Shown: in pieces, positions 9,103 through 16,772 of the stretch | How the letters are laid out: each line of letters starts with the position of its first letter | Position numbering within the stretch: the stretch's first letter is position 1 | Origin: Elusimicrobiota bacterium | GTDB taxonomy: Bacteria > Elusimicrobiota > Elusimicrobia > UBA1565 > UBA9628 | DNA length: 64,000 bases | Assembly: GCA_003452935.1 (NCBI GenBank) | Contig: DMMY01000027.1 | Location: 62,001-126,000, forward strand | Direction: 5' to 3' | Position numbers and translations under genes: made by a program | Notes under the pieces: generated by a model | The model's input: only the letters and a program-made list of their open reading frames with translations | Told to the model about the DNA's origin: nothing | Databases searched by the model: none

Positions 9103-10275
9103 CTAGCGGAAACGCAAGAAGTACATGAGCAGATTGGCCGCGTCCAAACGCGCGGCCAGGGTGAACAGGGCCCCGGAGAGAATCCACGCCGCGAACGGTA
9201 TCCCGCCCACGACCTCGATGGAGGCTTGCTCCTTGGGCCACCCCCTGAGCCACTGCTTCAAGGCCTCCGCCTGGGCGGCGGACAGCCCGTCCTTGAAAAG
9301 CGGGTCGAAATGCGTTTCAAAATATTCGGGATCCCCGCGCAGCAGGGCGAGCCCCCGTTTCGAAGGGATCATGCCCGGCTCGATGTTTTCCCAGGCCACG
9401 GTCCGGGTCGCGCGGCTGGACATGAGGCGCTCCAAAGAGATGCGGGCCGCGACGATCAGGAGCCCCCAGCCGGTCAGCCAAGCCATGGACCCGGCCAAGG
9501 CTTTCCAGACGATCGCGGATGCGCCCATGCAGCCGGCCGCGGCGCCGACAAGGATGGCCGCGCCTGAAACCGCGGCCAGCCTCCAATTGGAGAAATAATC
9601 GTCCAATTTCTCCCAAAGCAGGAAGAGCGCGATATAAACGATCCCCGGAGAGAATACGCCGCGCCCCACGGTATCGGCCAAAAGCCTGCCCAGGACAAGC
9701 TGAGCGGCGAAGAGTCCGGCCATGTTCAATACCAAGGCGCCGAGCTGCCGCCAACGCTCCCCCCAGGCCGCCAATCGCGCCGGCACGGCTCGCGCCCTCT
9801 CCGCCCAGTCCGGCGTCTTCAGGGCCGCCGCGGCCCGCCCCGCGCGAACCAAGGCTTCCAGCAGCAGATACGCCGCCGCCAAAACGAAGGTATTGGCCAG
9901 CAGCCGCAAGACGAGATAGGGGCCCAATCCCAGCAATCGCGGCTCGAGCAGAGGAATAAAGGCCCCGACCACGATGAAAAATTTAGCGTCCCCGGCGGGC
10001 CAGATGTCGCACACCCACAAAGCCAGCGCGGCCGCCAGGCAGACGGCGACGTGCGCGGCCGCGGCCTGATAAAAACGCGCCAGCAGAAACTGCGCGACCC
10101 AGCCGAAATGTCCGCCCAGGCTCAGCAGAACATGAAGACCGTAACAGCCCGCGCAGACCGCGGCCCCCGCCAAGAGCTGCCGATTGCGGATCTTCCGATT
10201 CCTCAAGTCCTCGCGCACCACGGCATAGGCGAAGACGGCGAAAGCGGCGTAGGCGAGGAGTTGGGCGACGATCAT
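9103..10275 (-). CDS. A24 (prepilin-peptidase-like) membrane aspartic protease
   Basis: 390 residues, mostly membrane segments. The two catalytic Asp motifs of the A24 fold are present: D23 in VVREDLRNRKIRN and D96 in DIWPAGDAKFF, matching the family's GD-K pattern. It lacks the N-terminal methylase region of PilD and resembles the shorter TadV/CpaA type, but carries an unusual ~250-residue C-terminal extension with more membrane segments and a soluble end. The start at 10275 overlaps the rSAM stop by 4 nt. No pilin or pilus assembly gene is in the window, so it may process the operon's own secreted peptide (inference). Confidence 0.78.
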   Translation of the reverse strand: MIVAQLLAYAAFAVFAYAVVREDLRNRKIRNRQLLAGAAVCAGCYGLHVLLSLGGHFGWVAQFLLARFYQAAAAHVAVCLAAALALWVCDIWPAGDAKFFIVVGAFIPLLEPRLLGLGPYLVLRLLANTFVLAAAYLLLEALVRAGRAAAALKTPDWAERARAVPARLAAWGERWRQLGALVLNMAGLFAAQLVLGRLLADTVGRGVFSPGIVYIALFLLWEKLDDYFSNWRLAAVSGAAILVGAAAGCMGASAIVWKALAGSMAWLTGWGLLIVAARISLERLMSSRATRTVAWENIEPGMIPSKRGLALLRGDPEYFETHFDPLFKDGLSAAQAEALKQWLRGWPKEQASIEVVGGIPFAAWILSGALFTLAARLDAANLLMYFLRFR

Positions 10276-11207
10276 GGCTTGGACGCCATGGCCTGGAGTT
10301 TCGCGATAATAGGGCCGGGATCCTTCCGGCTGGGAGCCAGTTCGAGGTCTCCATGGAGCGACACATAATCCTTGCGCGGACCGGCGCAAAGCCCTCCCAA
10401 AGAGCAGCCGGCGCACTTGCGCGTCTTGGCTTTTTCATCCAGATAAAGGTCATCGTGAAAATAACGCTTCGCGGCGTCGATGGCCGCGTGTTCATACCCG
10501 TCCAGGGCGCAGAGCGGGAATCCGTCGATGATGAACTTCATCCTGGCGCGCGTCATATAGCGCAAGGCGCGGACCAGGACCGGGGCGGCGTCTTGAAGAC
10601 GGGGCACCAGATAGGGCCGTCGCTCCACGCGGCCCAAGACCTTGACCAGGTTGAACTCGATGTAAAACACTTCCGGGAAGCGTTCCTTGACGAAGCGGAC
10701 ATACTGGGGAATGACCAGGAAATTGAGGCGATTGACCACCATGTTCAGCCGGACCCTTTTGCCTCCGGCCACGGCGATCAGCGTGCGCAGCGCCGCCACT
10801 CTCTTCTGGAACTGGCCCGAGGTCCGGGTCAGAATGCTGAAAAGCTTCTCCTCGTGCGCGGGGAAATTGACGTTGAACAGGGTGACCCCGCAGTCGCAGA
10901 GCTTGCGGACGTAGGCCTCGTCGCAAAACCGCGCCCCGTTGGTGCACAGGATGATGTCGCGGATGCCTTGCCGGTGGGCGCGGCGGACCCATATATCGAG
11001 GTCCCGGCACAGCGTGGGCTCCCCCCCCTCTATGGAAAGCGTATCCGGGCAAGACGCGATGATGTCCCGCAGAACCTCCGGAGGCTGGGTCTTGTCAAGC
11101 AAGGCTCCGGAGCAAAACAGGCAATCATAGTTGCATCTTGAGCCCAGGAATATGTTGGGAGCCGGGACGCTCTTGCCGTCCCGGCGGCCTCGTCCGGGCG
11201 CGCTCAT
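10272..11207 (-). CDS. Radical SAM protein with C-terminal CX2CX5CXG motif
   Basis: 311 residues. CX3CX2C at C25, C29 and C32, then SIEGGEPTL for SAM. The C-terminal CAGCSLGGLCAGPRKDY has the spacing shared by the rSAM paralogues of this window and probably holds an auxiliary cluster. No B12 domain or full SPASM domain is seen. It overlaps its neighbours by 4 nt on both sides, in a run of three rSAM genes directly after the His-Xaa-Ser peptide gene. It is closest in style to the rSAM at 42.7 kb (both end CAGP-DY). The substrate is unknown; modification of the peptide is the natural inference. Confidence 0.85.
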   Translation of the reverse strand: MSAPGRGRRDGKSVPAPNIFLGSRCNYDCLFCSGALLDKTQPPEVLRDIIASCPDTLSIEGGEPTLCRDLDIWVRRAHRQGIRDIILCTNGARFCDEAYVRKLCDCGVTLFNVNFPAHEEKLFSILTRTSGQFQKRVAALRTLIAVAGGKRVRLNMVVNRLNFLVIPQYVRFVKERFPEVFYIEFNLVKVLGRVERRPYLVPRLQDAAPVLVRALRYMTRARMKFIIDGFPLCALDGYEHAAIDAAKRYFHDDLYLDEKAKTRKCAGCSLGGLCAGPRKDYVSLHGDLELAPSRKDPGPIIAKLQAMASKP

Positions 11208-12115
11208 CGGCGCGGAGCCTCCCCTCGCACCGGAACGAACTCATCCCAGCCGAAGAGCTCCGGGTACTCGCGCCAAGGGCCCTCGCAGACGCCGTCATGG
11301 CGGCACGCGCGGCACCGCGGCCTTTTGGCCTTTCCCGTGGCCGTGCGATATTTCTCCCAGCTCTTCAGCTGGAAGTCCAGGTCGACCACCGGGCCGTCGG
11401 GAATCAGCCTCTCGCAGGCGCAGTCGGCCAGGCCGTCGAGCAGGCAATAGGGCACGGCCTCCGTGTAGCACGGGACGCCGGCGGCCCGGCCTATGCGCAT
11501 CCCCTCGAGCATATAGGGGACGGCGTCGGATTTCCTGGGGACGATCCCGCGCCCCTCTCGCGCCGCGGCGCCCACGATATGAATGAAGGCGAATTGGAAT
11601 TGATCCACGCCCAGGCGGACGAGCAGCCTGGCCAGCGCCGGAAGATCCCGGTAATTGAGCTTCGTGACGACGCTGTTGGTCAGGACATGAAGCCCCAGCT
11701 TCTTGAGATTGCGTATGCCCGCGACCGTTTCCCGCCAGGAGCCGGGGGCATGAGTCTGGGCGTCATGGAGCCGCGGCCCGGAGCCGTGCAGCGAAGGGGA
11801 GAATTCGTTGGCGCCGGCGTCCCGGAGGCTGCGGCAATAGTCCGGATAGGCGAATTTCCGGCCGTTGCTCTGTATTTGTATGGACTCAAACCCGGCCCTT
11901 TTGGCGGCGCGGACGGCCTGCGCCAGTCGAGGATGCAAGGTGGGCTCGCCTCCGGTGAACACCACGCCCCGGACCCCTTGCCGGGCCGCGGCCTTGAGCT
12001 CCCCGACGATCCGGGCCAGGGGCCGGCGTCCCAGAACGCGGCGCTTGTCGCCCTGGGCGCAGAAATCGCAGCGATTGTTGCACGCGAAGCCGATCTTGAT
12101 GTCCAATCTCTTCAT
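11204..12115 (-). CDS. Radical SAM protein with C-terminal CX2CX5CXG motif
   Basis: 303 residues. CX3CX2C at C12, C16 and C19, FTGGEPTLHP for SAM binding, and C-terminal CRACRHDGVCEGPWREY followed by a conserved G-DEFVPV tail. The ATG at 12115 overlaps the previous stop (ATGA); a longer reading frame starting at 12205 would run far into the neighbour. It is the second of three consecutive rSAM genes behind the HxsA-type peptide. The SLHGSGPRLHD segment in the barrel is a common rSAM feature. Function inferred only from context. Confidence 0.85.
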   Translation of the reverse strand: MKRLDIKIGFACNNRCDFCAQGDKRRVLGRRPLARIVGELKAAARQGVRGVVFTGGEPTLHPRLAQAVRAAKRAGFESIQIQSNGRKFAYPDYCRSLRDAGANEFSPSLHGSGPRLHDAQTHAPGSWRETVAGIRNLKKLGLHVLTNSVVTKLNYRDLPALARLLVRLGVDQFQFAFIHIVGAAAREGRGIVPRKSDAVPYMLEGMRIGRAAGVPCYTEAVPYCLLDGLADCACERLIPDGPVVDLDFQLKSWEKYRTATGKAKRPRCRACRHDGVCEGPWREYPELFGWDEFVPVRGEAPRR

Positions 12116-13095
12116 AGGACCGGCCGCAGCTCCGCGGCGCCGTAAACGCGCAAGTACTCCCTCCAAATGCCCTCGCATTCGCCGCTCAGACGGCAGCCGC
12201 CGCAAGACCCGGGCTTGGCGCGCGCCACGGCCGCCCGCGAGCCGGCCACGTCCTCATTCTTGAAATCCGGCGCCCAATGCAGGGTCGCGGCGAAGGTCCG
12301 CCTTTCCATGGTTTCGCTGACTTGGTCCTCATAGCCCTGGAAATGGCAAAGCGGGACATAGCGGACGAACCAGGATCTCGTGCCCGCGGCCCGGCCGATG
12401 TCCAGGCAACGCCGCATCCAAGGCGCGGCCAGGGAAATGCGCGGGACGAATTTGGAGAAACTGCGATGCGCCCCCCCGTACGTCGGATCCACGAAAATCA
12501 GCTCGACGCCGCAAAAACCCAGGCGCAAAAAGAGCTCGCCCAGACGCGGCAGGAAGCGGTAGTTCTGCCGGACCACTGTGGCATTGGCGTGAAGCCTCTT
12601 GAATCCCAAGGCGCGCAGGCTCCTGACGCCGTCGCAAAGCTGGGCGAAACTGCCCGCGGCCGCCGTCAGACGGTCATGCAGCGCCGCGGTGTGGCCGTGC
12701 ACGGAAAAAATGATCGAGGTCAGGCCCGCCCGCAGGGCCGCCCGGGCGAAATCAGGATAGGCGAAAAGCCTCCCGTTCGTGGCGGTCGCGATATCCCGGA
12801 AACCGATCTTCTTGGCGGAGCGCACCAATTTCAAGAAGTCCGCGCGCAGGCTCGCTTCGCCGCCGATCAGCTCCAAATAGTCCGCGCCCCAGGCCTTGGC
12901 CCTCGCCATCTCGCGAATCAGCGTGGCCGTGGTCTTGTCGGGTATATGCCTTTTTTCATAATCCACGCAGAAACCGCAGCGGTTATTGCAGGAATAGCCG
13001 GTAAAAAGGACGGCCTTGCGCAGTTTAGCAGATGGACTCGCGCTCCCGGGACCGGGAGCCCCGCTGCGCCGAGCCTTCACCAAACGCCTCGGCAA
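12112..13095 (-). CDS. Radical SAM protein, first after the HxsA-type peptide
   Basis: 327 residues. CX3CX2C at C36, C40 and C43. The SAM glycine motif reads LIGGEASL, with Ala in place of the usual Pro. C-terminal CGGCRLSGECEGIWREY follows the shared auxiliary-cluster spacing. The start is uncertain: the frame opens with TTG at 13095, 8 nt after the peptide gene's stop, while GTG at 13080 has a better Shine-Dalgarno sequence (GAGGCG). It lies directly behind the peptide gene and overlaps the next rSAM by 4 nt, so it is a strong candidate to act on the peptide, but this is inference. Confidence 0.82.
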   Translation of the reverse strand: MPRRLVKARRSGAPGPGSASPSAKLRKAVLFTGYSCNNRCGFCVDYEKRHIPDKTTATLIREMARAKAWGADYLELIGGEASLRADFLKLVRSAKKIGFRDIATATNGRLFAYPDFARAALRAGLTSIIFSVHGHTAALHDRLTAAAGSFAQLCDGVRSLRALGFKRLHANATVVRQNYRFLPRLGELFLRLGFCGVELIFVDPTYGGAHRSFSKFVPRISLAAPWMRRCLDIGRAAGTRSWFVRYVPLCHFQGYEDQVSETMERRTFAATLHWAPDFKNEDVAGSRAAVARAKPGSCGGCRLSGECEGIWREYLRVYGAAELRPVL

Positions 13096-13103
13096 TATCT
13101 CAG

Positions 13104-13409
13104 TCAGTAGGAACCGTGCGAACCATGCGACGAATGCGAACCGTGCGAGCCGTGCGAACCGTGGGAGCCGTGGGAACTGTGGGAGCCGTGGCTCACGTGG
13201 CTGGCATGGGCGTTAGACAGCATGTAGTTCGTGTGGCTGTACTGCGCGTCCGCGGGAACCCCGTCCAGGAAGGCCGCTCCGGCCGCTCCCAGCACGACCG
13301 CCGTCTTCATGATATCGGACTCGATCATCTTGCCTTCCTCGCTGTTGAGAAAGACCTCGATTCCCTTCTTCACGTTCGTCAGAAGCTTCTTCCTCGCCTT
13401 CTTTTTCAT
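13104..13409 (-). CDS. hxsA: HxsA-type precursor peptide with eleven His-Xaa-Ser repeats
   Basis: 101 residues. Residues 1-34 are Lys-rich and contain a leader-like FLNSEEGK segment; residues 35-55 are hydrophobic and end in a possible cleavage site (ADAQ). From H68 to S100 there are eleven unbroken His-Xaa-Ser triplets (Xaa = Gly seven times, Ser twice, Ala and Val once each), ending in Tyr101. His-Xaa-Ser repeat proteins are the substrates of the Hxs system, in which HxsB rSAM maturase and HxsD act. A strong Shine-Dalgarno (AGGGGGG) precedes the ATG. Genes for HxsD and HxsB lie upstream in the same operon and rSAM genes follow. The chemical modification is not known to me. Confidence 0.85.
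   Translation of the reverse strand: MKKKARKKLLTNVKKGIEVFLNSEEGKMIESDIMKTAVVLGAAGAAFLDGVPADAQYSHTNYMLSNAHASHVSHGSHSSHGSHGSHGSHGSHSSHGSHGSY
13110..13208 (-). repeat. 9-bp tandem repeat encoding His-Xaa-Ser triplets
   Basis: Eleven imperfect copies of a 9 bp unit encode the repeat tract of the precursor peptide. Third-position differences between copies show that the repeat is held by selection on the protein and not only by recent slippage. Copy number may vary between strains. Confidence 0.85.
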
Positions 13410-13433
13410 AATGGCACCCCCCTGATCGCGGGC

Positions 13434-14306
13434 CTATCGCTCTTCGGAGCCGCTCGCGGATCCCTTCCGGCGGCGGATAGCGCGGTTAAGTTCTTGCGTC
13501 TGCTTGATCCCATCATCACTGACGCCGACGGCGCCGTTGGTGCGTTGCCAGGCCTTTTGATAGAGCTTGCAGTAATCGCGCACCGCTTCCTCGGCCAGAG
13601 CGGAGCAGGGGTTGCCGCAAAGGCGCGCGTAGCTTCCCGGGCAATCCGCCGACTGCCGTCCGGACTTGAGGGCTTTATAATAGGCGAGCCAGGCTTTGCA
13701 TTCCTCATTGCCGCCGCAGTCTTTCTCTTGCGCCGGGAAACTGCGCCGGCATGCGGCCTCTCTCGAGGGCGAGCGCCTCTTCCCGATCTTCTTTAGGATA
13801 TTCGCGCAAAGAGGCCGCAGGTCGTTGCTTTGCGCCGCGTTTTGCGCGAGCTGGCAGAACGAGGACTCGTCCATGGCCTTCCTGTCTTCGGCGGAATCAA
13901 AGTACACGTTCCGGTACGCCTCTTGACACGCCCGGATGTCCGCTCGGCCGGCCAAGAATTTGACGAAATTAAACTGAATGGGCAGGCTCTTGGCCTTATC
14001 GGGATCGCCGAGCCTGGCGCGGCACTCCTTGGACATGCTCCCAGAAGGCCCGGGGATCGACCCCAGCTGGTCGCAAATAGCCGGCTGGTTCGCCTCCGCG
14101 GCGACGCAGCCGACATAATCCTGCAGCTCGGCGTATATCCTCGCCGAGTCTTCATGTCCGATGCCCCGCTGCGCGCTGATCTCGCCCCAATCGCGCCCAT
14201 AAGCGGCGACGATGTCGTTAGGCGAAGTCGCCGGGCATTTGCCGCCCTCGGCGCCGAAAGTCTGAAAAGATATCATCGTCATCACCGCCAGAACCATTCC
14301 CATCAT
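13434..14306 (-). CDS. Secreted cysteine-rich protein of unknown function
   Basis: 290 residues. A short hydrophobic N-terminus (MMGMVLAVMTMISFQTFGA) looks like a signal peptide. The mature part has 14 Cys spread along its length, an even number that would suit disulfides outside the cytoplasm, and no CX2C cluster-binding pattern. The C-terminus is highly charged (RRRKGS...). I do not recognise the family. The ATG overlaps the upstream hxsD stop by 4 nt and the HxsA-type peptide gene follows 24 nt downstream, so it is part of the Hxs operon and may be a second substrate, a carrier or a receptor for the mature peptide (inference). Confidence 0.75.
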   Translation of the reverse strand: MMGMVLAVMTMISFQTFGAEGGKCPATSPNDIVAAYGRDWGEISAQRGIGHEDSARIYAELQDYVGCVAAEANQPAICDQLGSIPGPSGSMSKECRARLGDPDKAKSLPIQFNFVKFLAGRADIRACQEAYRNVYFDSAEDRKAMDESSFCQLAQNAAQSNDLRPLCANILKKIGKRRSPSREAACRRSFPAQEKDCGGNEECKAWLAYYKALKSGRQSADCPGSYARLCGNPCSALAEEAVRDYCKLYQKAWQRTNGAVGVSDDGIKQTQELNRAIRRRKGSASGSEER

Positions 14307-14716
14307 CGTCTGTTTCCTCGCTTTTTAGGTATCCCGGCCATGAGCCGGCGCGCTTCCAGCCGCAGGCGCCGCTGGGCCTTCGCGTCAAGGGGCGGCCGCT
14401 CGGCGCCGGCGGCCGAGCGCAAGGCTTGCGCGGCCAGAAGCCGCAGAAGTCCTTGATTGCTCCGGGCCAACCTCAGCCTCAGGTCCTGATTGAGCGCCTC
14501 ATTGAGGAACTCGCCCGCCAGACGGCGCGCCTCTCCCGGCGCGTCGCCGCGCGCCGACACGGAGACCTCCAAGGTCTCCTTTCCCTCTTTTTCTATGAAA
14601 AATTCGGCTTGGGGAGAGAATACGGCGGCAGCCTGAGTGATGGCCTCGCGGTCGTAGCAGCCTAAATCCAGGACGACGCGAACCTCACGCTCGGGCGGGT
14701 CTTTCGGCGCGGTCAT
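14303..14716 (-). CDS. hxsD: HxsD-like protein (short type), left cassette
   Basis: 137 residues. It shows the HxsD pattern: YDREAITQAAAVFS near the start, a beta-rich middle, then FLNEALNQDLRLRLARSNQGLLRLLAAQAL. Starting at the ATG at 14716 gives a strong Shine-Dalgarno (AAGGGGAGGA) and a 32 nt overlap with the end of hxsB; a longer upstream frame is unlikely. HxsD proteins always accompany HxsB in His-Xaa-Ser systems, but their biochemical role is not established. Its C-terminal AQALRSAAGA matches the AQAISSAAGA of the HxsD at 19.5 kb, so the two are counterparts. Confidence 0.82.
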   Translation of the reverse strand: MTAPKDPPEREVRVVLDLGCYDREAITQAAAVFSPQAEFFIEKEGKETLEVSVSARGDAPGEARRLAGEFLNEALNQDLRLRLARSNQGLLRLLAAQALRSAAGAERPPLDAKAQRRLRLEARRLMAGIPKKRGNRR

Positions 14717-16196
14717 GCTCCTCCCCTTGTCCCGGCCTAAGCCAGTCTTCGAATATCTCAAGACTGCGCGGCCGGTCGATTCTCTCGAATAGGATATCAA
14801 ACATCCCCTTGCGGATGGCGCAATAATCCGCGGCCGGCATCAAGCCCCACAGCGAGCCCTGGGTCTCGTAGCTGTGCACCGGGCACACGCCGCAGTAGGG
14901 CTTGTAGACGCAGCGGCTGCAGGACGGCTGTCCATCCAGGTTGGACGCGGCGCAAACCACGCGGCAGGCCGGGCTGGAAAGCAATTCCCGATAGCTCGTC
15001 CGGCCCAGCCGGCCCAGCCTGAAAATGGGGTCGCCTTGCCGGGCCACCATGCGCCCCTCGTCGCAGGTGTATATGCCGCCGTCATGGTCGAAAGCCAACT
15101 GCCCCACGGCGGCTCCGCAAGGAGAGCGCAAATCCACGAAACCCGGATCCCGGCGTTGCAGAATCCGAGCCAGCAGGATCGCGGAGCCGCGCTCCACGAT
15201 CCGCGTCCCGGAAGCGTTGAGCTCGAGGATGTAATCCAGGGCCCGCCGGTAGAACTCCAGATACTCGGCCGGCGCATAGCCGAGCTGGTCGCGGACCCGC
15301 CGGGCATGGCCGATGGGAGACAAAGGCCTCAAGAAGACGTCCTGGAGCCGCAAACGCGCGTACTCGTCGACGATCTCGCGCCAATGCGGCAGGGACAGGC
15401 GCGTGGCGGTCATCAGGGCCGACGGCTTGAATATCTTTCTGTGGGGAGCCTGCCCGGTGTCATGGCGGCGCATGATCTCCCCGATCCACCGCTCCACGCG
15501 CTCGTGGGAACTGCCTCCCGAAAAGGCCCGGTTGCGGTCATGCAGACCGGCCGGGCCGTCGAGCGAGGTGCACAGGGAGACCTCATGGTCGAGCAGGACC
15601 TTGAGCTTGGCCTCGTCCATGACGCTGAGGTTGCTGACCAAGGCCAGGTGGAGCTTCCGGTTTTCCGCCGCGTTCCGGGCGCGGGCATAGCGGATGGCGA
15701 ACTGCACGACCGGCCAGTTCAGCAGGGGTTCTCCGCCTTGGAATTCGATCGTCAGATCCGGGCTGGGGCTTTGAAAAACGAAGTCGACCGCGGCCTTGGC
15801 CGTCTCGAGGCTCATGTCGGTGTCCGTCCGGGAGAGCTTCTCCGCGCCGGACTGGCAGTAGAGGCAAGCGTGGTTGCAGCGCAAAGTGGCCACCAGGATG
15901 TGCAGGGAAGGCCCGCGGAAGAGATAGGAGTTGGCGCCGCGGAAGTCGCGGACCAGGCCGTTAAAATCCAAATGATCCCGGATAAAACCCTTGGCTTGAA
16001 GCTGCCGCCACAGGGCGTCCTTGGGCTTGAGCTTGTCGGCCAGCAGGCGTTTAAAATCCTTCTCCGAGAGGCGGGCAAAATGGCCCCAGTCGTTGGTCAG
16101 GAGATAGGAGCCCCGGTCGCGCCGGAAATAGAACATTCCGGCCTGCGTGGAGGCCCTATTTTCTCCGATTCGCTTTGCCGGCCTCGTCGCGGCCAT
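14685..16196 (-). CDS. hxsB: His-Xaa-Ser system radical SAM maturase HxsB, left copy
   Basis: 503 residues. Family blocks are clear: LLTNDWG near the N-terminus, RGPSLHILVATLRCNHACLYCQSG with CX3CX2C at C107, C111 and C114, IEFQGGEPLLNW, and TSLDGPAGLHDRNR. The C-terminal part has SPASM/twitch-like Cys (CGAAVGQ, YTCDEGRM, CSRCVYKPYCGVCPV) for auxiliary clusters. Start: the ATG at 16196 has GGGAGGA 5-6 nt upstream and overlaps the preceding hxsD by 41 nt; the ATG at 16136 has only a weak site. The expected role is SAM-dependent modification of the His-Xaa-Ser peptide. A second copy with the same domain order is at 18.1 kb. Confidence 0.92.
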   Translation of the reverse strand: MAATRPAKRIGENRASTQAGMFYFRRDRGSYLLTNDWGHFARLSEKDFKRLLADKLKPKDALWRQLQAKGFIRDHLDFNGLVRDFRGANSYLFRGPSLHILVATLRCNHACLYCQSGAEKLSRTDTDMSLETAKAAVDFVFQSPSPDLTIEFQGGEPLLNWPVVQFAIRYARARNAAENRKLHLALVSNLSVMDEAKLKVLLDHEVSLCTSLDGPAGLHDRNRAFSGGSSHERVERWIGEIMRRHDTGQAPHRKIFKPSALMTATRLSLPHWREIVDEYARLRLQDVFLRPLSPIGHARRVRDQLGYAPAEYLEFYRRALDYILELNASGTRIVERGSAILLARILQRRDPGFVDLRSPCGAAVGQLAFDHDGGIYTCDEGRMVARQGDPIFRLGRLGRTSYRELLSSPACRVVCAASNLDGQPSCSRCVYKPYCGVCPVHSYETQGSLWGLMPAADYCAIRKGMFDILFERIDRPRSLEIFEDWLRPGQGEEHDRAERPARA

Positions 16197-16650
16197 GCGC
16201 TTCCTCCCAAGTTTTGCCGACGCCCAGGGGATCCGGGCTCTTGCCGCTGGATTCCTTGGCGATTTCCGCGTCAACCTCAGCGATCAGCCTATCGAGCTCC
16301 TTCTGCTGTTCCTCGCTCAGGCCTATCTCGGGCTCTTCCACGACGGGGGTATCCCCGCGCAGCGCGAGCCGGATAATATGCTCCCGCAAGCCTTTATCCC
16401 TGGCGGCGATATCCGAGCGCACCGCCTCCATCCCGATCCTGTCTTGGAAATCCGCCGCGAGTTTTTCCAAGTCTTTCTTATTCGCGGGCTTCTTGGCCTC
16501 CAATTCCACGACGACGGCGGTCCGGCCCCTGCTGATGCGCACGAAAGCCGCTCCGGTCAGGGACAGGGCCGCGTACTTGACGACTTCCAGAGAACATCCC
16601 GAGAATGGGATTTCCAGACGGGCCGTTGAGCGATCGCAGACGCGTTTCAA
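16156..16650 (-). CDS. hxsD: HxsD-like protein (long type), first gene of the left operon
   Basis: 164 residues with a TTG start at 16650, supported by GGAGGAA 8 nt upstream. The HxsD pattern is present: YSLEVV-like CSLEVVKYAALSLTG, then ADFQDRIGMEAVRSDIAARDKGLREHIIRLAL. A charged ~60-residue tail with EPEIGLSEEQQKELDRLI follows; the HxsD at 17.6 kb has the same kind of tail, so these are counterparts. It overlaps hxsB by 41 nt. A promoter lies at 16690-16718, making this the first gene of the operon that runs to 3.0 kb. The role of HxsD is unknown; partner of HxsB is the standing inference. Confidence 0.8.
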   Translation of the reverse strand: MKRVCDRSTARLEIPFSGCSLEVVKYAALSLTGAAFVRISRGRTAVVVELEAKKPANKKDLEKLAADFQDRIGMEAVRSDIAARDKGLREHIIRLALRGDTPVVEEPEIGLSEEQQKELDRLIAEVDAEIAKESSGKSPDPLGVGKTWEEAHGRDEAGKANRRK

Positions 16651-16689
16651 GACAGGCTTCCTCCAGCCATTGCGGACCAGGACCGAACC

Positions 16690-16718
16690 ATTCTAGCAAG
16701 AATAAAATTCGACGACAA
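16690..16718 (-). promoter_or_regulatory. Promoter of the left Hxs operon
   Basis: On the minus strand a TTGTCG -35 box (16713-16718) is followed after exactly 17 bp by a TAGAAT -10 box (16690-16695). Transcription would begin near 16683, about 33 nt before the TTG start of hxsD, leaving room for its Shine-Dalgarno sequence. Confidence 0.6.
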
Positions 16719-16730
16719 CTGAAAATCGAA

Positions 16731-16750
16731 CAGCAGCCTTTTGGCTGCTG
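16731..16750 (-). terminator. Hairpin terminator behind the secreted-protein gene
   Basis: An 8 bp perfect stem (CAGCAGCC / GGCTGCTG) with a 4 nt loop lies 22 nt after the stop of the gene at 16773-17468, followed on the minus strand by a moderately T-rich stretch. It would separate that gene from the Hxs operon promoter just beyond it. Confidence 0.6.
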
Positions 16751-16772
16751 TCTCAAAGCCAATCCGAAGCGC

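Noticed and set aside
7582..9567. Long open frame on the plus strand opposite the SGNH/TPR gene (661 codons)
   Set aside because: High GC keeps the antisense frame open. It has no recognisable motif, no ribosome site, and the minus strand encodes a clear protein family.
13110..13208. Possible CRISPR array
   Set aside because: The unit is only 9 bp and in frame with a coding sequence; there are no spacers and no cas genes.
13032..13796. Plus-strand frame with Arg/Val/Gly-rich repeats over the HXS tract
   Set aside because: Antisense reading of the 9 bp repeat; the minus-strand product has a leader, a ribosome site and a matching maturation system.
14874..16376. 500-codon plus-strand frame opposite hxsB
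   Set aside because: Shadow of the hxsB gene, whose family motifs are beyond doubt.
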